Source: Cypionkella sp.
GTDB taxonomy: Bacteria; Pseudomonadota; Alphaproteobacteria; Rhodobacterales; Rhodobacteraceae
Direction: 5' to 3'
Assembly: GCF_030652235.1 (NCBI RefSeq)
Contig: NZ_JAUSBA010000046.1
Span: 1 to 64,000 of the forward strand
DNA length: 64,000 bases
Shown piece by piece: positions 1 to 10,459 of this stretch (position 1 is its first letter; each line of letters opens with the position of its first letter). The notes below the pieces were generated by a model that saw nothing but the letters and a program-made list of their open reading frames with translations, had not been told where the DNA came from and ran no database searches. A program made the position numbers and the translations under genes.

Positions 1-1
1 A

Positions 2-121
2 ATCGAGAACATGTTTGGCAAGCTGAAGGATTGGCGGCGCATCCACACCCGCTACGACCGCTGCGCCCACACCTTCATGTCAGCCATCGCCATCGCGGCC
101 ATCGTCATCTTCTGGATATGA
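2..121 (+). pseudogene. IS5-family transposase, C-terminal end (cut by window edge)
   Basis: The first 39 codons of the window read as the C-terminus of an IS5-type DDE transposase. They begin at IENMFGKLKDWRR, where the E is the third catalytic residue of the family, and run through RYDRCAHTF to FWI and a TGA stop. Everything upstream lies outside the window, so I cannot tell whether the full gene is intact. The bases after the stop probably include the element's right terminal repeat, but the left end is not available for comparison. A start fragment of the same transposase type occurs at 54707. Confidence 0.85.
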
Positions 122-698
122 TCAATGAGTCCAGAGCCTAGCTGTTATACGAGGCTACCGTTACTTCCCTGCCGCAGAAGTGGCAAAGTTGCCCATTGAG
201 GAATGGATGGCGCGGCTTGAGGCGGTGGTGATGCCAAGCGGTAAAATCGACAAACAGGAGGCGTCCGCGATACTTGGGGGCGGAGCATAGCCAAGGCTCA
301 ATGTCTCTGATGCGCTCAATCAATTCTGGAGCATCGCCGATAATCGCACAGAGGGAAAAGCAAACTGCAGGTTATCTGATGGCTTAAACAAGCATCACAC
401 TTGCACAATGCGATGCTGTCAGTTGGGGGGCATCCACGCCATCAACAGAGCCTTCTTACTCTAAAGATACCGGGCAATCGGCTGATGCTTGGCATAGGTG
501 GGGATCTGTCGTCCGGTAGGGCCCTGAATTGTCGAGGAAATTTTGTCGAAAGTCGCAGGAAGTCTGATTTGCGTGACGCTAGGCGAAAACTACCTTGTCA
601 TGCCTGCACGCGCAGTTCGCGAAAAAACGCGGATTTGGACGCTTGGCGGTTCTGGTGCGCCGCTATGTTGGTTCAACTGACCGGAGTAAAACGTCGTC
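122..698. other. Intergenic stretch without a recognisable gene
   Basis: No open frame here resembles a known family. The stretch joins an IS5-type element end to a glycosyltransferase gene and is probably insertion-scarred DNA. Bases 436-452 carry a 17-mer, ACGCCATCAACAGAGCC, that recurs at 24422-24438 just outside another IS. A GGAG at about 682-685 is the likely ribosome binding site of the gene that starts at 699. Confidence 0.5.
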
Positions 699-3600
699 AT
701 GCCGATTTTCCTCACCAGATTAGACATTTTGCTGTTCGCGCATGTGCCCAAATGCGCGGGACAGTCGATTTCAAGTTATCTCTGTGAACGCTTCGGTGAG
801 CCTGCGCTGACGGACAATGCGTTCCTAGACATGCCTTACAACAGGCGATGGTCGCGCACCTCGCCGCAACACATCCCGGCTGAGGTTCTGCGCCGATTGT
901 TTCCGCAAGGTTTCTTCTCGGCAAGTTTCGCTTTCGTGCGTGATCCTGCGGCGCGGATCGAGTCGGTGTTTCACTACCAGCGTGACAAGGAACGTCTGAT
1001 CGCCCCGGAGGTCCGGTTTGAAGACTGGGTGATGGGGCTCCCTGAACTTGTCGGGGCAGACCCGTGGGCGTTTGACGGGCACGTCGCGCCGATGGCCTGT
1101 GCTGTACCAGACGACGCGCGGGTTTTTCGGCTGGAGGACGGGTTTGTAGCCTTCACCGATTGGCTCGACAGCCGTTACGGCGCAAGCGAGCTGCGCGTCC
1201 CGATGCTTAACACACGGACCGCATCCCGAGAGCATGCCCCGCTTTCGGAGCGGGCGCGTGCCGTGGTGGAGGACGTTTATGCCGAGGATTATCAACGGTT
1301 TGGCTATGCCAAGCAAACCGCGCAACCCGCAGTGTCTGCATCACGACAACGGGCAGAGGTGCTCTTGGACCTTGGCTTGGCTCGGTTTCAGCGGAATGAG
1401 CCATGGGTCGCACGCAGGTTGTTCGACCTTGCTCTTGAGGCTGATCCGACCAATCCCGTCACGCTTTCCATCACATCCGTGACGGAAAGCATGGTCGGCA
1501 ATTCTGATCTTGCCGCCACCCGTGCGACCGCCGCGCTGGCACAAGATTCCCGCCTTTTGGACGCCCATCTGGTGCGTGTGCGGACCTGTCTTGAACGGGA
1601 AGCGCTTGATGATGCCGAGGCCGCACTTACCGAAGCGCGCAGGATTTTGGGCGATCTGCCAAGTTTGGATATTTTTGCGGCGATGCTGTCAGCACGGCGC
1701 GGCGAGTCCGAGTTGGCCCTGGCCGTTTGCGCGTCGGCCGTCGCGCGCGCCATTGCCGACGGCGCAACCGTTCTGCAGGACGAGGCGCGGGTTGTCTGGC
1801 GGCGGCTGGTGAGTGATGCAAGGGCATCTGGCACCAGCCTGCCAGACTTGATCCATGATCTGGCGCTACGGCCCGGCGTTCCAGGCCAAGCTGATGCGCG
1901 GCCGACAGGCGAGGTGGTGATCCTGCGCCTCGGGGACGACGGACTGCAGTCGGGCCCCGACTTGGTCGATCGTTTATTGGCGCGATTGCGCTCTGCTTCT
2001 GGCGCAACGGCTGTCGTGCTTGTGCGGGCAGGCGACCGCGTCCAACCAGAGTCTATCACCGCGCTTGTCGCTGAACGGGCGCGGACAGGTTGGGCGGCGC
2101 TTGGCACTGCTTTGTTGAACGAGCCGGACCTTTTCGGATCCGAACCTGCATCTAAGCCGCTTCGTGCCGCAATCACCAAGGTCTTCGCTGCGACTTGCGC
2201 GCCTTGCCCCCTGCCGATGCTGGTTGGGGGGGCCGTCGCTTTGGCGGCCAAAACTGCCGTGGCGGCGTTGGAGCGTCTGGACGTACCGCTCACCGACTTT
2301 GACGACATCATTCCTGCCGTGACGCTGTCCCTGACCGATGCGGGACTGGGCGTGGCAAGTTGGGCGGGTGCGATTGCCGAAATGCCAGACCCCGACAGGT
2401 CGAACAGGGCCGAAACCCTGATCGCCGATGCAGCTCTTCTGCGCCTGTGCAGGCGCGAAGGCGATCTTCGGGCCCTGCTTGCGGTAGAACTGGTCGCCTC
2501 GGATCGCGTGGCACGGCGGCTTGGCGTCGCGCTTGCCGCTGCGGGCCTGCCGGACCGCCCGCGTCTTCTTGCAGCCATGGTGCGTCATGACAGCGCTGAT
2601 CTGCCGATCGCGCTGCGCGCTTCAGCCTTTGCAGCGCTCTGGCCTCGCGATGCCGCGACCGCCACTGAGGCGCTGACCGCGCTGGAGCGGGGGTTCGACA
2701 AGCCAGCACTTTTGCCGTTCGCCCTGCAGACATCCGATACCCCGGTCGTGTCGATTATCATTCCAGCCCACAACCAGATCGGCGCGACCTACAGCACTTT
2801 GTCTGCGCTGAGGCTACAGGGCGAAACTCCACCTTTTGAGGTGATTCTTGTCGATGACGGGTCTAGCGATGCCACGCGCACGCTGGAAACCGTCGTGAGT
2901 GGCCTGCGCGTGCTGCGCAACCAGACGCCAGAGCGTTTCATCGCGGCCTGCAATGCCGGAGCCTCGGTGGCCCGGGGTGAGTTTCTGTGCTTCTTGAACA
3001 ATGACACCGAACCGACGCCCGGCTGGCTGTCCGCGATGCTGGCCGCTTGCCGGATGGGGGCTGGTCTTGCGGGGGCGCGGCTGATCCTGCCTGACGGGCG
3101 GTTGCAAGAAGCGGGTGGCCTTCTCGACAACGCGGCCAACCCTGCCAACTTCGGGTCGGGAGGCCATCCGCTGGACCCTAGGTTTGCCTACCGGCGTGAA
3201 GCTGACTACCTTTCGGGTGCCGCTTTGATGATCCCGCACGAGGTCTGGGAACGCGTTGGCGGTTTTTCTACCTATCTTGAAGGGATGTATTTCGAAGATA
3301 CCGATCTGGCTTGCAAGGTGCATGCGACCGGTCTGCCCGTGGTCTACGTCTCTGCGGCAATCGTCATACACCACGAAGGCACCACCTCTGGCCGGGACGT
3401 GAAAACTGGCCCGAAGGCCTTGCAAGAGGTGAACCGGCCGCGTTTCCGTGACCGGTGGGCCACGTTTCTGAGCAACTATCCGTCCCCGGACATGCCATTT
3501 GACCTTCGCGCGGATCACAGGGCGAAAGGTCGCATTCTCTTTGTCGATTTTTCTGTCCCGCGGCCGGATCATGACGCAGGCGGACATGCCAGCTTTGAAG

Positions 3601-5735
3601 AAATGCGGATGATGATTGCCCTCGGCTGGAAAGTCACCTTCATTGATGCGGCGGCGGCCTATCTGCCGGGATATGTCGAAGCCTTGCAGGATATTGGCGT
3701 CGAGGTGCTGCACGCTCCTTTTGTGTCCTCGCCCGAAGAGGCGATCAAGGCTCGCGGCGCCGATATCGATCTTATCTACGTCAGCCGCTACTGGCTGGCC
3801 AGACGGCTGATCCCACTGCTGCGTGCTATAAATCCGGCGGCGCGGGCCGTGGTTAACGTCGCGGACTTGCATTTCCTGCGCGAAATGCGCGAGGCACGGC
3901 TGAACGGCGATCCGGCGGCGCTTGATGCTGCCCGCGCCCTGCGACGTGAAGAAATTGCCGCCCTGTCGCTCGCCGATCTTGTGCTGTGCTACAGCGCCAC
4001 CGAAACTGCCATCCTGTGGGAGGCGAGCGATGGGCAGATCGAAGCCCGCCTTTGCCCATGGGTTGAAGAGGTTGCCTGCACCGTTCCCCCGGCAACTGAA
4101 CGGGCCGGGCTGTCCTTCCTTGGCGGTTTTGCCCATCCGCCCAACCTTCACGGCGTGCGCTGGTTCGTGTCCGAGGTTCTTCCTCTTTTGCCCGCCGCGG
4201 CGCTGGACGTTTATGGATCGGAAGCCGGGCCAGAGGTGCAGGCGCTGGCCACGGCCCAGGTGCGGGTTCGCGGTTTTGCGCACGATGTTTCAGATTGTTT
4301 TGCCCGATATCGGGTGTTTGTCGCGCCATTGCTCGCCGGGGCCGGGGTCAAGGGCAAAGTGATCAAGGCGCTCTGCCACGGAATCCCCTGCGTGCTGACG
4401 CCCGTTGCCGCCGAGGGGCTGGGCCTAGTGCATGGCGTGCACGCGTTGATCGTGGAAAGTCCGGTGGATTGGGCGGCGGCGATTGACCGCCTGTTGTCTG
4501 ACGACGCGCTTTGGAGCGACATGTCGCAAGCCGCGCTTGATCATGCCCGGCGACAGTATGGCCATGACGCCGGGGTGCGGGCGATGGCTGCGCTGCTCGA
4601 CGGTGTGCTGCGCCCAACCCTGCCGAAAGCGGCGCCTTCAGAACTTGCAGCACCCGCTCTCGCCACGTTTGACGATGCGGCGCAGCGGCTCACCTTGCAT
4701 TTCGAGGTGCAGCACCATGGCGCACCGGATCCGGCGCTTTGGCTGGCGGACCTGTTGGCCGATCCACGTCACAGCCTGCATCTCAGCCTTGACGGCGACG
4801 AAGACGCGCTCGCCACAGGGCGCGCGGCGGCGCACGGTTTGCGTGCAGGTTTCGCGCATTTCGGTCTGACGCGGTCACCGCATCTGCGCTGGGGCGGACC
4901 GTCGATCCATCTCGCGTTGATCGACCGTCTGCGCCAATCGCTTTCGATTTCGGGCTGGGATTATCTGGTCAACCTGTCGGGCACGTGCGCGCCGCTCCAA
5001 CCGCTTGACGCATTGAAAGCACATTTGTCAGAGGCGCATGGGCGGGGCATCCGGGCGCATTGCTTTTCATTCCCCATCGAGGACGGCCCACGTCTGCCGC
5101 TGCAGCGCACCGACGGTCCGATGATCCGGGGTCGTGCCGGACGGGCGGAACTGCGCGGACCCGCCGCGCTGCTGGACTGGTTCCGTGATCCGGGGCGCAA
5201 CCCAATCGTGAACCCCAACAACCGCCTCTTCGTCCATGTCTCGGAACCGGAGGGTGAGCGACACCTGCTTGATATACGCCCGCTGACCGCCGCTGAATTT
5301 GCCCTGCGGCGGCGTCTGTTCCGCCAAATCGTCCCACATGTCGGGCGGGCTTGGTACGCGCTGCACCGTTCAGTCGTCGAGGCGCTCGTGAATTATCTTG
5401 ACTCGCCGCGTGCCTCGGGCCTTGTCGCCGCGACATTGCCTGGTGTGTTCCCGGAAGAGATGATCATCCAGACCATTCTGGCCAATGGTTTGATTGCCGA
5501 TACGGCGCAAGTCCAACGGATGAACCTGCATCGCGACAACGCCGCACCTGTGGTCTATACCGACGCGGATGCGGGTTCGGTCCTGCGGCAGGACGGGTCG
5601 TTCTTTCTGCGCAAGCTGGACCCCGTCAAAGCGCCTCTCATCCGCCGTGTGTTGGCAGACCGGCTCCGTGGCGGCAAAGGTCGCATGGATCGCGCCTCGC
5701 AGCCGCGCGACCCTTTCCCACTGGACGGAGCCTGA
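699..5735 (+). CDS. Sulfotransferase-TPR-GT2-GT4-GT14-like fusion protein (1678 aa)
   Basis: Predicted cytoplasmic enzyme for building or decorating a surface polysaccharide. Residues 1-200 look like a sulfotransferase: HVPKCAGQS at about 15-23 is the PAPS phosphosulfate loop and FAFVRDP follows as the 3'-phosphate site. Residues about 215-350 contain TPR-like helices. A GT2 domain starts near residue 682 ([16 protein letters not shown], and NNDTEP near 767). A GT4-like domain covers about 944-1300 ([18 protein letters not shown], then [12 protein letters not shown]). The last 350 residues resemble core-2/I-branching GT14 enzymes ([19 protein letters not shown]). No signal peptide or membrane segment is visible. 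The stop is one base before the ATG of the UDP-sugar decarboxylase, so the two are probably co-transcribed. Domain calls are from motif recognition; the acceptor is unknown. Confidence 0.85.
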   Translation: MPIFLTRLDILLFAHVPKCAGQSISSYLCERFGEPALTDNAFLDMPYNRRWSRTSPQHIPAEVLRRLFPQGFFSASFAFVRDPAARIESVFHYQRDKERLIAPEVRFEDWVMGLPELVGADPWAFDGHVAPMACAVPDDARVFRLEDGFVAFTDWLDSRYGASELRVPMLNTRTASREHAPLSERARAVVEDVYAEDYQRFGYAKQTAQPAVSASRQRAEVLLDLGLARFQRNEPWVARRLFDLALEADPTNPVTLSITSVTESMVGNSDLAATRATAALAQDSRLLDAHLVRVRTCLEREALDDAEAALTEARRILGDLPSLDIFAAMLSARRGESELALAVCASAVARAIADGATVLQDEARVVWRRLVSDARASGTSLPDLIHDLALRPGVPGQADARPTGEVVILRLGDDGLQSGPDLVDRLLARLRSASGATAVVLVRAGDRVQPESITALVAERARTGWAALGTALLNEPDLFGSEPASKPLRAAITKVFAATCAPCPLPMLVGGAVALAAKTAVAALERLDVPLTDFDDIIPAVTLSLTDAGLGVASWAGAIAEMPDPDRSNRAETLIADAALLRLCRREGDLRALLAVELVASDRVARRLGVALAAAGLPDRPRLLAAMVRHDSADLPIALRASAFAALWPRDAATATEALTALERGFDKPALLPFALQTSDTPVVSIIIPAHNQIGATYSTLSALRLQGETPPFEVILVDDGSSDATRTLETVVSGLRVLRNQTPERFIAACNAGASVARGEFLCFLNNDTEPTPGWLSAMLAACRMGAGLAGARLILPDGRLQEAGGLLDNAANPANFGSGGHPLDPRFAYRREADYLSGAALMIPHEVWERVGGFSTYLEGMYFEDTDLACKVHATGLPVVYVSAAIVIHHEGTTSGRDVKTGPKALQEVNRPRFRDRWATFLSNYPSPDMPFDLRADHRAKGRILFVDFSVPRPDHDAGGHASFEEMRMMIALGWKVTFIDAAAAYLPGYVEALQDIGVEVLHAPFVSSPEEAIKARGADIDLIYVSRYWLARRLIPLLRAINPAARAVVNVADLHFLREMREARLNGDPAALDAARALRREEIAALSLADLVLCYSATETAILWEASDGQIEARLCPWVEEVACTVPPATERAGLSFLGGFAHPPNLHGVRWFVSEVLPLLPAAALDVYGSEAGPEVQALATAQVRVRGFAHDVSDCFARYRVFVAPLLAGAGVKGKVIKALCHGIPCVLTPVAAEGLGLVHGVHALIVESPVDWAAAIDRLLSDDALWSDMSQAALDHARRQYGHDAGVRAMAALLDGVLRPTLPKAAPSELAAPALATFDDAAQRLTLHFEVQHHGAPDPALWLADLLADPRHSLHLSLDGDEDALATGRAAAHGLRAGFAHFGLTRSPHLRWGGPSIHLALIDRLRQSLSISGWDYLVNLSGTCAPLQPLDALKAHLSEAHGRGIRAHCFSFPIEDGPRLPLQRTDGPMIRGRAGRAELRGPAALLDWFRDPGRNPIVNPNNRLFVHVSEPEGERHLLDIRPLTAAEFALRRRLFRQIVPHVGRAWYALHRSVVEALVNYLDSPRASGLVAATLPGVFPEEMIIQTILANGLIADTAQVQRMNLHRDNAAPVVYTDADAGSVLRQDGSFFLRKLDPVKAPLIRRVLADRLRGGKGRMDRASQPRDPFPLDGA

Positions 5736-5736
5736 C

Positions 5737-6753
5737 ATGATTGGTTCTGCCGCAAGACCCCGGCGTGTGCTCGTGACGGGAGGTGCAGGCGTGATCGGAT
5801 CGCATCTGATCGACGCGCTGCTGGATCGTGGCGAGACGGTCTTTTGTCTGGACACTTACGAGACGGGCGACCGGGGCAACCTGTCCCACCATGCCGACAA
5901 TCCGCGCCTGACCCTGCTGGAGCGCGATGTCACCGATCCGCCGCATCTGGATGTGGACCAGATCTACAATCTCGCCTGTCCGGCGTCGCCTCCACAATAC
6001 AAGCGCGATCCGATCCGAACACTGCGCACGTCGGTGCTGGGGGCGATGGCCATGCTGGACCTTGCCCACAGGACGCATGCACGCATCCTGCAAGCCTCGA
6101 CCAGCGAGGTCTATGGCGATCCGTTCGTGCATCCCCAACCGGAAAGCTATAACGGCAACGTCAACCCCATCGGCCCCCGCGCCTGCTATGATGAAGGCAA
6201 GCGCTGTGCGGAAACCTTGTTCTTCGACTATCGCCGAATTCACGGCGTCTCCATTAAGGTCGCGCGAATATTCAATACCTACGGCCCGCGGATGCAGAGC
6301 GACGATGGCCGGGTCGTCACAAATTTCATCATTCAGGCGCTGCGCGGAACGCCGTTGACCATCTACGGCGACGGGTTGCAGACCCGATCTTTGTGCTATG
6401 TTGCGGATACGGTCGATGGGTTGATCCGGCTGATGGAAAGCCCCGATGACGTGACCGGACCCGTTAACCTTGGCAATCCGACAGAACTGACGATGCTGGA
6501 ACTGGCGGAGAAAATCATCGGGCTGACCGGCTCATCCTCGCCCGTCCTGCATTTGCCGCTGCCCGCAGATGATCCGCGCCAGCGTCGCCCCGACATAAGC
6601 CTTGCGCGCGACGTTCTGGGTTGGGCGCCGAACGTGGCTTTGCAAGACGGGCTGAGGGCCACCATCCTGCATTTACGTCAAAAACTGGTGCGTGAGGGTG
6701 CCAGTTGCTTACCGATTTTGCCCGCAGCGTTGTGTCATCACGCTCTTTCTTGA
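5737..6753 (+). CDS. UDP-glucuronate decarboxylase (UDP-xylose synthase) family SDR
   Basis: Extended short-chain dehydrogenase of 338 residues, expected to convert UDP-glucuronate to UDP-xylose. Visible features are the Rossmann motif [10 protein letters not shown], the substrate signature [10 protein letters not shown], the STSEVYGDP serine region, the catalytic pair YDEGK, and [11 protein letters not shown], all typical of UXS proteins. The ATG at 5737 directly follows the upstream stop and puts the Rossmann motif at the expected N-terminal position. An in-frame extension back to 5569 only overlaps the upstream gene and looks spurious. The donor UDP-glucuronate could come from Ugd at 30646. 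The last 20 or so residues run into an IS66 remnant, so the extreme C-terminus may have been altered by insertion. Confidence 0.9.
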   Translation: MIGSAARPRRVLVTGGAGVIGSHLIDALLDRGETVFCLDTYETGDRGNLSHHADNPRLTLLERDVTDPPHLDVDQIYNLACPASPPQYKRDPIRTLRTSVLGAMAMLDLAHRTHARILQASTSEVYGDPFVHPQPESYNGNVNPIGPRACYDEGKRCAETLFFDYRRIHGVSIKVARIFNTYGPRMQSDDGRVVTNFIIQALRGTPLTIYGDGLQTRSLCYVADTVDGLIRLMESPDDVTGPVNLGNPTELTMLELAEKIIGLTGSSSPVLHLPLPADDPRQRRPDISLARDVLGWAPNVALQDGLRATILHLRQKLVREGASCLPILPAALCHHALS

Positions 6754-7046
6754 AGGTGTCTAAAGTAAGGATTGGACGATTTGTGCCAGACGCCCTGGGT
6801 GGTAGGCATTCGGCGAGCATCTTCTGTCGCAGACCGTCGAAGGATGCGAAGATACGGCATGCTTCCAAACAGTAAACGCCACGGTACGAGGCCTTCGATG
6901 CCTCTCTCGGCATGGCCGTATAAAATGGCCGCGAGATAGTCGACAGGGTTCACGCCCGTTATCTTGCAGGTGGCGACCAGAGAGGCGAGCATGGCCCAAT
7001 TTTCGGTGCCGATTTCCAAAGGCGCGAACCACTTGCCACGCTTCAT
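6738..7046 (-). pseudogene. IS66-family transposase (TnpC) C-terminal remnant
   Basis: The minus strand encodes a stretch matching the conserved C-terminal domain of IS66 transposases. IGTENWAMLASLVATCKI is followed by TGVNPVDYLAAIL and then GLVPW. Only the last part of the roughly 500-residue transposase is present, and nothing upstream continues the homology, so this is a remnant. Its reading frame overlaps the 3' end of the UDP-xylose synthase gene by 16 bp in convergent orientation. It marks an old insertion between the two large glycosyltransferase genes. Confidence 0.75.
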
Positions 7047-7577
7047 CGATGGGCGTCATATGCCTCGACGGTGTCGCAGCGCCCACCGACGCCGAAAACC
7101 GCGTTGCATGATCAGGCAGCATTCCCCAAAAGCAGACACAGCTCCTGGGTGGGTTATGTGTCGCTTGAGGTCGGGACATGGCCGATAGCGCGTTTGGTCG
7201 CGAAACACCGAACCTGTGCAAAAGTCGCGGACAGGGCCATTCACGACCATTCATCCAACGTGTGGTCGAAATTGGGCCTGTCATGTCTTGGGTTTGGTTG
7301 AAACATGAGCCTTCGGTCCTGTCACGCGCCATCAGTATCCGAAAGAAACCAACGCAGAACTTTTGTGTCTATTTACTACGCCTGAAATAAAGAACTAACA
7401 CTTTTTTGGATACTCTGAGAATTTACGGAGTGAGCTGAGAGTTTCGTCCGCGACCGATGGCGACGTGATTGCAGCAGCTTGGTGAGCTTAAGCTTACGCT
7501 GCGGAAGGCCGTTCCAAAATAGGCACTGCGCTGTTTTCGTTATGATTTCTATGGGCTGACGTTGGAGAGAAAACCAA
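7047..7577. other. Intergenic stretch upstream of the TPR-GT2-RgpF gene
   Basis: About 530 bp with no recognisable coding sequence. It follows the IS66 remnant and is probably insertion debris plus the promoter of the next gene. The part from about 7380 on is AT-richer than its surroundings. GGAGAG at about 7563-7568 is the likely ribosome binding site for the GTG start at 7578. Confidence 0.45.
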
Positions 7578-9908
7578 GTGACCCCGACTGTCGAAGAAAC
7601 CAGCGCCGCCGATCACGATGAACTGAAACGGCAAAATCAAGCATACTTGACGGCAGCCATCGAGGCCTTCGCTTCGGGCAGAATGAAGGACACCTACGGT
7701 AACCTTCTGCACGCGCTATGGCTCGATCCTGCAGATGTGCAGGTGCTTTATTTGTTGTCTGAAACCTGCATCCGGCTAGGGGCGATCGAACATGCAGTGA
7801 AGTACTCGAACGCCGTCTTAGCGGCGGACCCAACCTTCAAGGCCGCGCTTGCCGTCCAGATTGAGGCCAGCGTCCGCAAAAATGATCTCAGCCGTGCGCA
7901 GTCCCTGTTGGGCCAGTATCCTTCGGGTGGGGAATTCCGACATATGCACGCGATGCTGAAACATCGGCTTATGGTCGCCGAAGGAAATTACGAAGTTGCT
8001 CTTGCAGAGCTTTCCGATCTGATCGACGGAAGAGATGACCTTGTTCTGGCGCGAGAGCTGTTTGAGCAAAGTTTCAAGGCGTTCATCACCTCTGGGCAAA
8101 AAGAGCGTATTGACGAATTCCTTGATGCGCTTGGACTATCTTTTGACGATACGAACAATCGCAACGCCAGCCGCCAGAGTTTCGAACCCGAGGCTGCGTC
8201 GATTGATGTAATCATCCCGGTTTACAATGCGGTGCATCACCTGGAAATTTGCATCGCTTCGCTCCGCCGCTATCCCGATCTGGCGCTGAGGCGGATCATT
8301 CTGGTTGATGATGCATCCGACCAAACGACTAAGGATTGGATGGATCGCTTTGTTGCTACGAACCCAGACACGATTCTTGTGCGCAACGCCGAAAATCTTG
8401 GTTTTACACGCAGCGTCATCGCTGGAATCGAGGCGAGCGAAGCGCCTTTTTTCATCATGCTCAACAGCGATACCATTGTTTCGCATGGCTGGATAACGGG
8501 CCTTTGGCGTGGGATCACCGCCCGCGAGGACCATGCGATGGCTGGACCGCTGTCAAATCTCGCATATTTCCAATCCATTTCGCAGCCAGATCTTATGAAC
8601 ACTGCGGCAGGTGCCCATGACGTTCGAATAATTGAAAAACGCGCGGCCTTTGTCCGTGCGAATGGTTTGGCTGCCTATCCCAGAGTCCCGTTTCTAAGCG
8701 GGTTCTGCTTAATGGTGCGGCGAGATCACTACAATGTCGCGGGGCCTTTGGATGCAATTGACTATCCACGCGGCTATTGGGAAGTGCAGGATTTGGCGCT
8801 TCGCATGATTGATCTTGGTCTTTTTCCTTGTCTGGTCGATGACGTCTATGTGCATCACCTACAGTCAGGAAGCGTTGCGACTGAACAGCGGGCGGCTCTG
8901 CTTTCGGATGGATTTCGAAGGATTTGCGCGCGTCACGGTGCTATCCGTGTCCTTGTCGCAGAAGAATTCTGTCGAAATTCGGGGGATGTTCTGCGCCAGA
9001 AAGATGGCGTTTCCGGCTTTTTCGCAACGGCGGCTGAAAAACAGGCATCGTCCGGACCCATGCAGGGTCCTGCGGCACAACGCTGGCGTGCTTTTCCACC
9101 TGCGGGCATGATCTCAGCCGATGCAGAGATTTGTCTTTTCGTGGCACATGCACCCTACGGGCAATTGTCGGAAAGCACGGCCCGTTATCTCTTGGAGCTT
9201 CGAAACGTCGGTTTACATGTCATCGTATGCATAGCAGTTGAGAAGGTTGGGGATCCTATTCAATCTGATTGGCTCGATCATGCGGACGCAGTTCTGCTGC
9301 GCGAAAACGCCGGCTTTGACTTTGGCGCTTGGGCGGATCTCCTTAGGCTGCTTCCCGAGCTTTGGACCGTGAGGCGGCTGATGTTCGCCAACGACAGCGT
9401 GGCTGGTCCGTTTGTGCCTCTCCACGGCCTTTTTGAAAAAATCCGCGCCGAAGACGCCGGCTTTTTTGCGCTGACCGATTCAACGGTGCCGAAGTATCAC
9501 GCCCAGAGCTATTTCTTTGGTTGGGCAGGACAGAACCTTTCGGCGCAACCCCTCAGATCGTTTTGGGAGGGCGTTGTGAATCTGCCGGATAAACAGGCCG
9601 TGATTGACCAGTACGAAATCCCGCTGTCCGACCTGTGCGATGACCTGCCGGACTCGAGTTGCCAGATTTTGTTCGGGGTTCATGATCTTTTTGGAAAGCA
9701 GGCCCGTCTTCTGCCGCCCTTCAGCCCGGCCCATTGGGGATGGAAGGCTCTGATCAACATTGGCAACCCCTTTGTGAAGACGTTGGTTCTGCGAGAGGAG
9801 CCGGGGGCTGTCGACGCTGTCGTAGCGATGACCGGGGCCGATGCGGCCATGCTTAAGCGTCACGTCGAACAATCGAAGATTGCCGTTCTGTTTTCCGCGC
9901 AAAAGTAG
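7578..9908 (+). CDS. TPR-GT2-RgpF (rhamnan synthesis F-like) glycosyltransferase
   Basis: A 776-residue three-part protein predicted to act in O-antigen or capsule assembly. Residues about 20-200 contain TPR-like helices. A GT2 domain starts near residue 209 (IDVIIPVYN, VDDASD) and carries an NSDT metal-binding motif near 295. The C-terminal 250 residues match the rhamnan synthesis F family, with ENAGFDFGAWADLL and the FANDSVAGP stretch. The start is GTG with GGAGAG about nine bases upstream. Base composition looks less GC-rich than the flanking core genes, which fits acquisition by transfer. The 3' end overlaps a prophage-like ORF on the other strand by 49 bp, suggesting a recombination junction near 9908. 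The sugar and acceptor cannot be predicted. Confidence 0.85.
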   Translation: MTPTVEETSAADHDELKRQNQAYLTAAIEAFASGRMKDTYGNLLHALWLDPADVQVLYLLSETCIRLGAIEHAVKYSNAVLAADPTFKAALAVQIEASVRKNDLSRAQSLLGQYPSGGEFRHMHAMLKHRLMVAEGNYEVALAELSDLIDGRDDLVLARELFEQSFKAFITSGQKERIDEFLDALGLSFDDTNNRNASRQSFEPEAASIDVIIPVYNAVHHLEICIASLRRYPDLALRRIILVDDASDQTTKDWMDRFVATNPDTILVRNAENLGFTRSVIAGIEASEAPFFIMLNSDTIVSHGWITGLWRGITAREDHAMAGPLSNLAYFQSISQPDLMNTAAGAHDVRIIEKRAAFVRANGLAAYPRVPFLSGFCLMVRRDHYNVAGPLDAIDYPRGYWEVQDLALRMIDLGLFPCLVDDVYVHHLQSGSVATEQRAALLSDGFRRICARHGAIRVLVAEEFCRNSGDVLRQKDGVSGFFATAAEKQASSGPMQGPAAQRWRAFPPAGMISADAEICLFVAHAPYGQLSESTARYLLELRNVGLHVIVCIAVEKVGDPIQSDWLDHADAVLLRENAGFDFGAWADLLRLLPELWTVRRLMFANDSVAGPFVPLHGLFEKIRAEDAGFFALTDSTVPKYHAQSYFFGWAGQNLSAQPLRSFWEGVVNLPDKQAVIDQYEIPLSDLCDDLPDSSCQILFGVHDLFGKQARLLPPFSPAHWGWKALINIGNPFVKTLVLREEPGAVDAVVAMTGADAAMLKRHVEQSKIAVLFSAQK

Positions 9909-10150
9909 TGGTGCACAACCGGCCATGCAACGAGCGACAATGTGGCGCTGGCTACTGATACCGGCGCCAACTCCGCGTGACGCTCGGCAAGCGGTGACGC
10001 GAAGGTGGTGAGCATGTTGGCGGCACGGTCGTACGCCCGCAGAACCCCACCATGATTACTTCCAGCGGCCCACAGCGCAGCACTGGAAAGCGCATCAACG
10101 GTGATCGCCCCCACCTCTGCTGTCAGGGGCGCGGTATCGGTGGCGGTCAT
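9860..10150 (-). CDS. Small protein of prophage-like micro-operon, probably 3'-truncated
   Basis: Last of four tightly packed minus-strand ORFs. Its 96 codons start with ATG overlapping the previous stop as ATGA, which supports real translational coupling. The protein begins MTATDTAPLTAEVGAITV and has a mildly hydrophobic tail. The last 16 residues are read from the antisense of the glycosyltransferase gene, so the original C-terminus was probably lost when the two segments were joined. I do not recognise the family. The length, packing and location suggest a phage accessory gene. Confidence 0.5.
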   Translation of the reverse strand: MTATDTAPLTAEVGAITVDALSSAALWAAGSNHGGVLRAYDRAANMLTTFASPLAERHAELAPVSVASATLSLVAWPVVHHYFCAENRTAIFDCST

Positions 10151-10338
10151 GGCTTCCTCACTTGGTAAATTGGCACGCCAATGGCGCCCGTGTTTTCACC
10201 TGTCGAGACGGCCAGAAAGCCGTGCATATCGGTGGGAAGGCTGTTGTGGCGGGGGTTGGCTTGCTCGACAGTCGGCCCTTGGGCGGTGGTCGAGCCGGAA
10301 AGCTGGACGGTGACGATGGGGTGAAGGCGGTCAGCCAT
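10147..10338 (-). CDS. Small phage-like protein (63 aa), unknown function
   Basis: 63-codon ORF starting MADRLHPIVTVQLSGS. I chose the start at 10338 because it lies 4 bp after the stop of the preceding small ORF; an in-frame start at 10401 would overlap that ORF almost completely. The stop overlaps the next start as ATGA. The sequence is polar and has no membrane segment. Its composition resembles small structural or accessory proteins of tailed phages, but no family is recognised. Confidence 0.5.
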   Translation of the reverse strand: MADRLHPIVTVQLSGSTTAQGPTVEQANPRHNSLPTDMHGFLAVSTGENTGAIGVPIYQVRKP

Positions 10339-10342
10339 TGGC

Positions 10343-10459
10343 CTATTTCCGCCACGCATCAAGAGTTGCGGTGATGCTACCAAGCACTGTGGCGGCCCCA
10401 ATTGTTATTCCAGACCAAGCCCAGTACGACGACAGGTAGATTTCGAGAAAAGCTGTCAT
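10343..10459 (-). CDS. 38-residue small membrane protein, holin-like
   Basis: A short ORF, MTAFLEIYLSSYWAWSG and onwards, ending DAWRK. Its ATG overlaps the TGA of the upstream 64-residue ORF (ATGA at 10459-10456). It contains one hydrophobic helix and a basic C-terminus. In a phage lysis or morphogenesis cassette such a protein could be a holin or spanin-like component, but that is inference from size and topology only. Confidence 0.45.
   Translation of the reverse strand: MTAFLEIYLSSYWAWSGITIGAATVLGSITATLDAWRK

Noticed and set aside
2814-4283. A 489-codon open frame on the minus strand
   Set aside because: It is antisense to the GT2 and GT4 parts of the large fusion protein and has no recognisable motifs.
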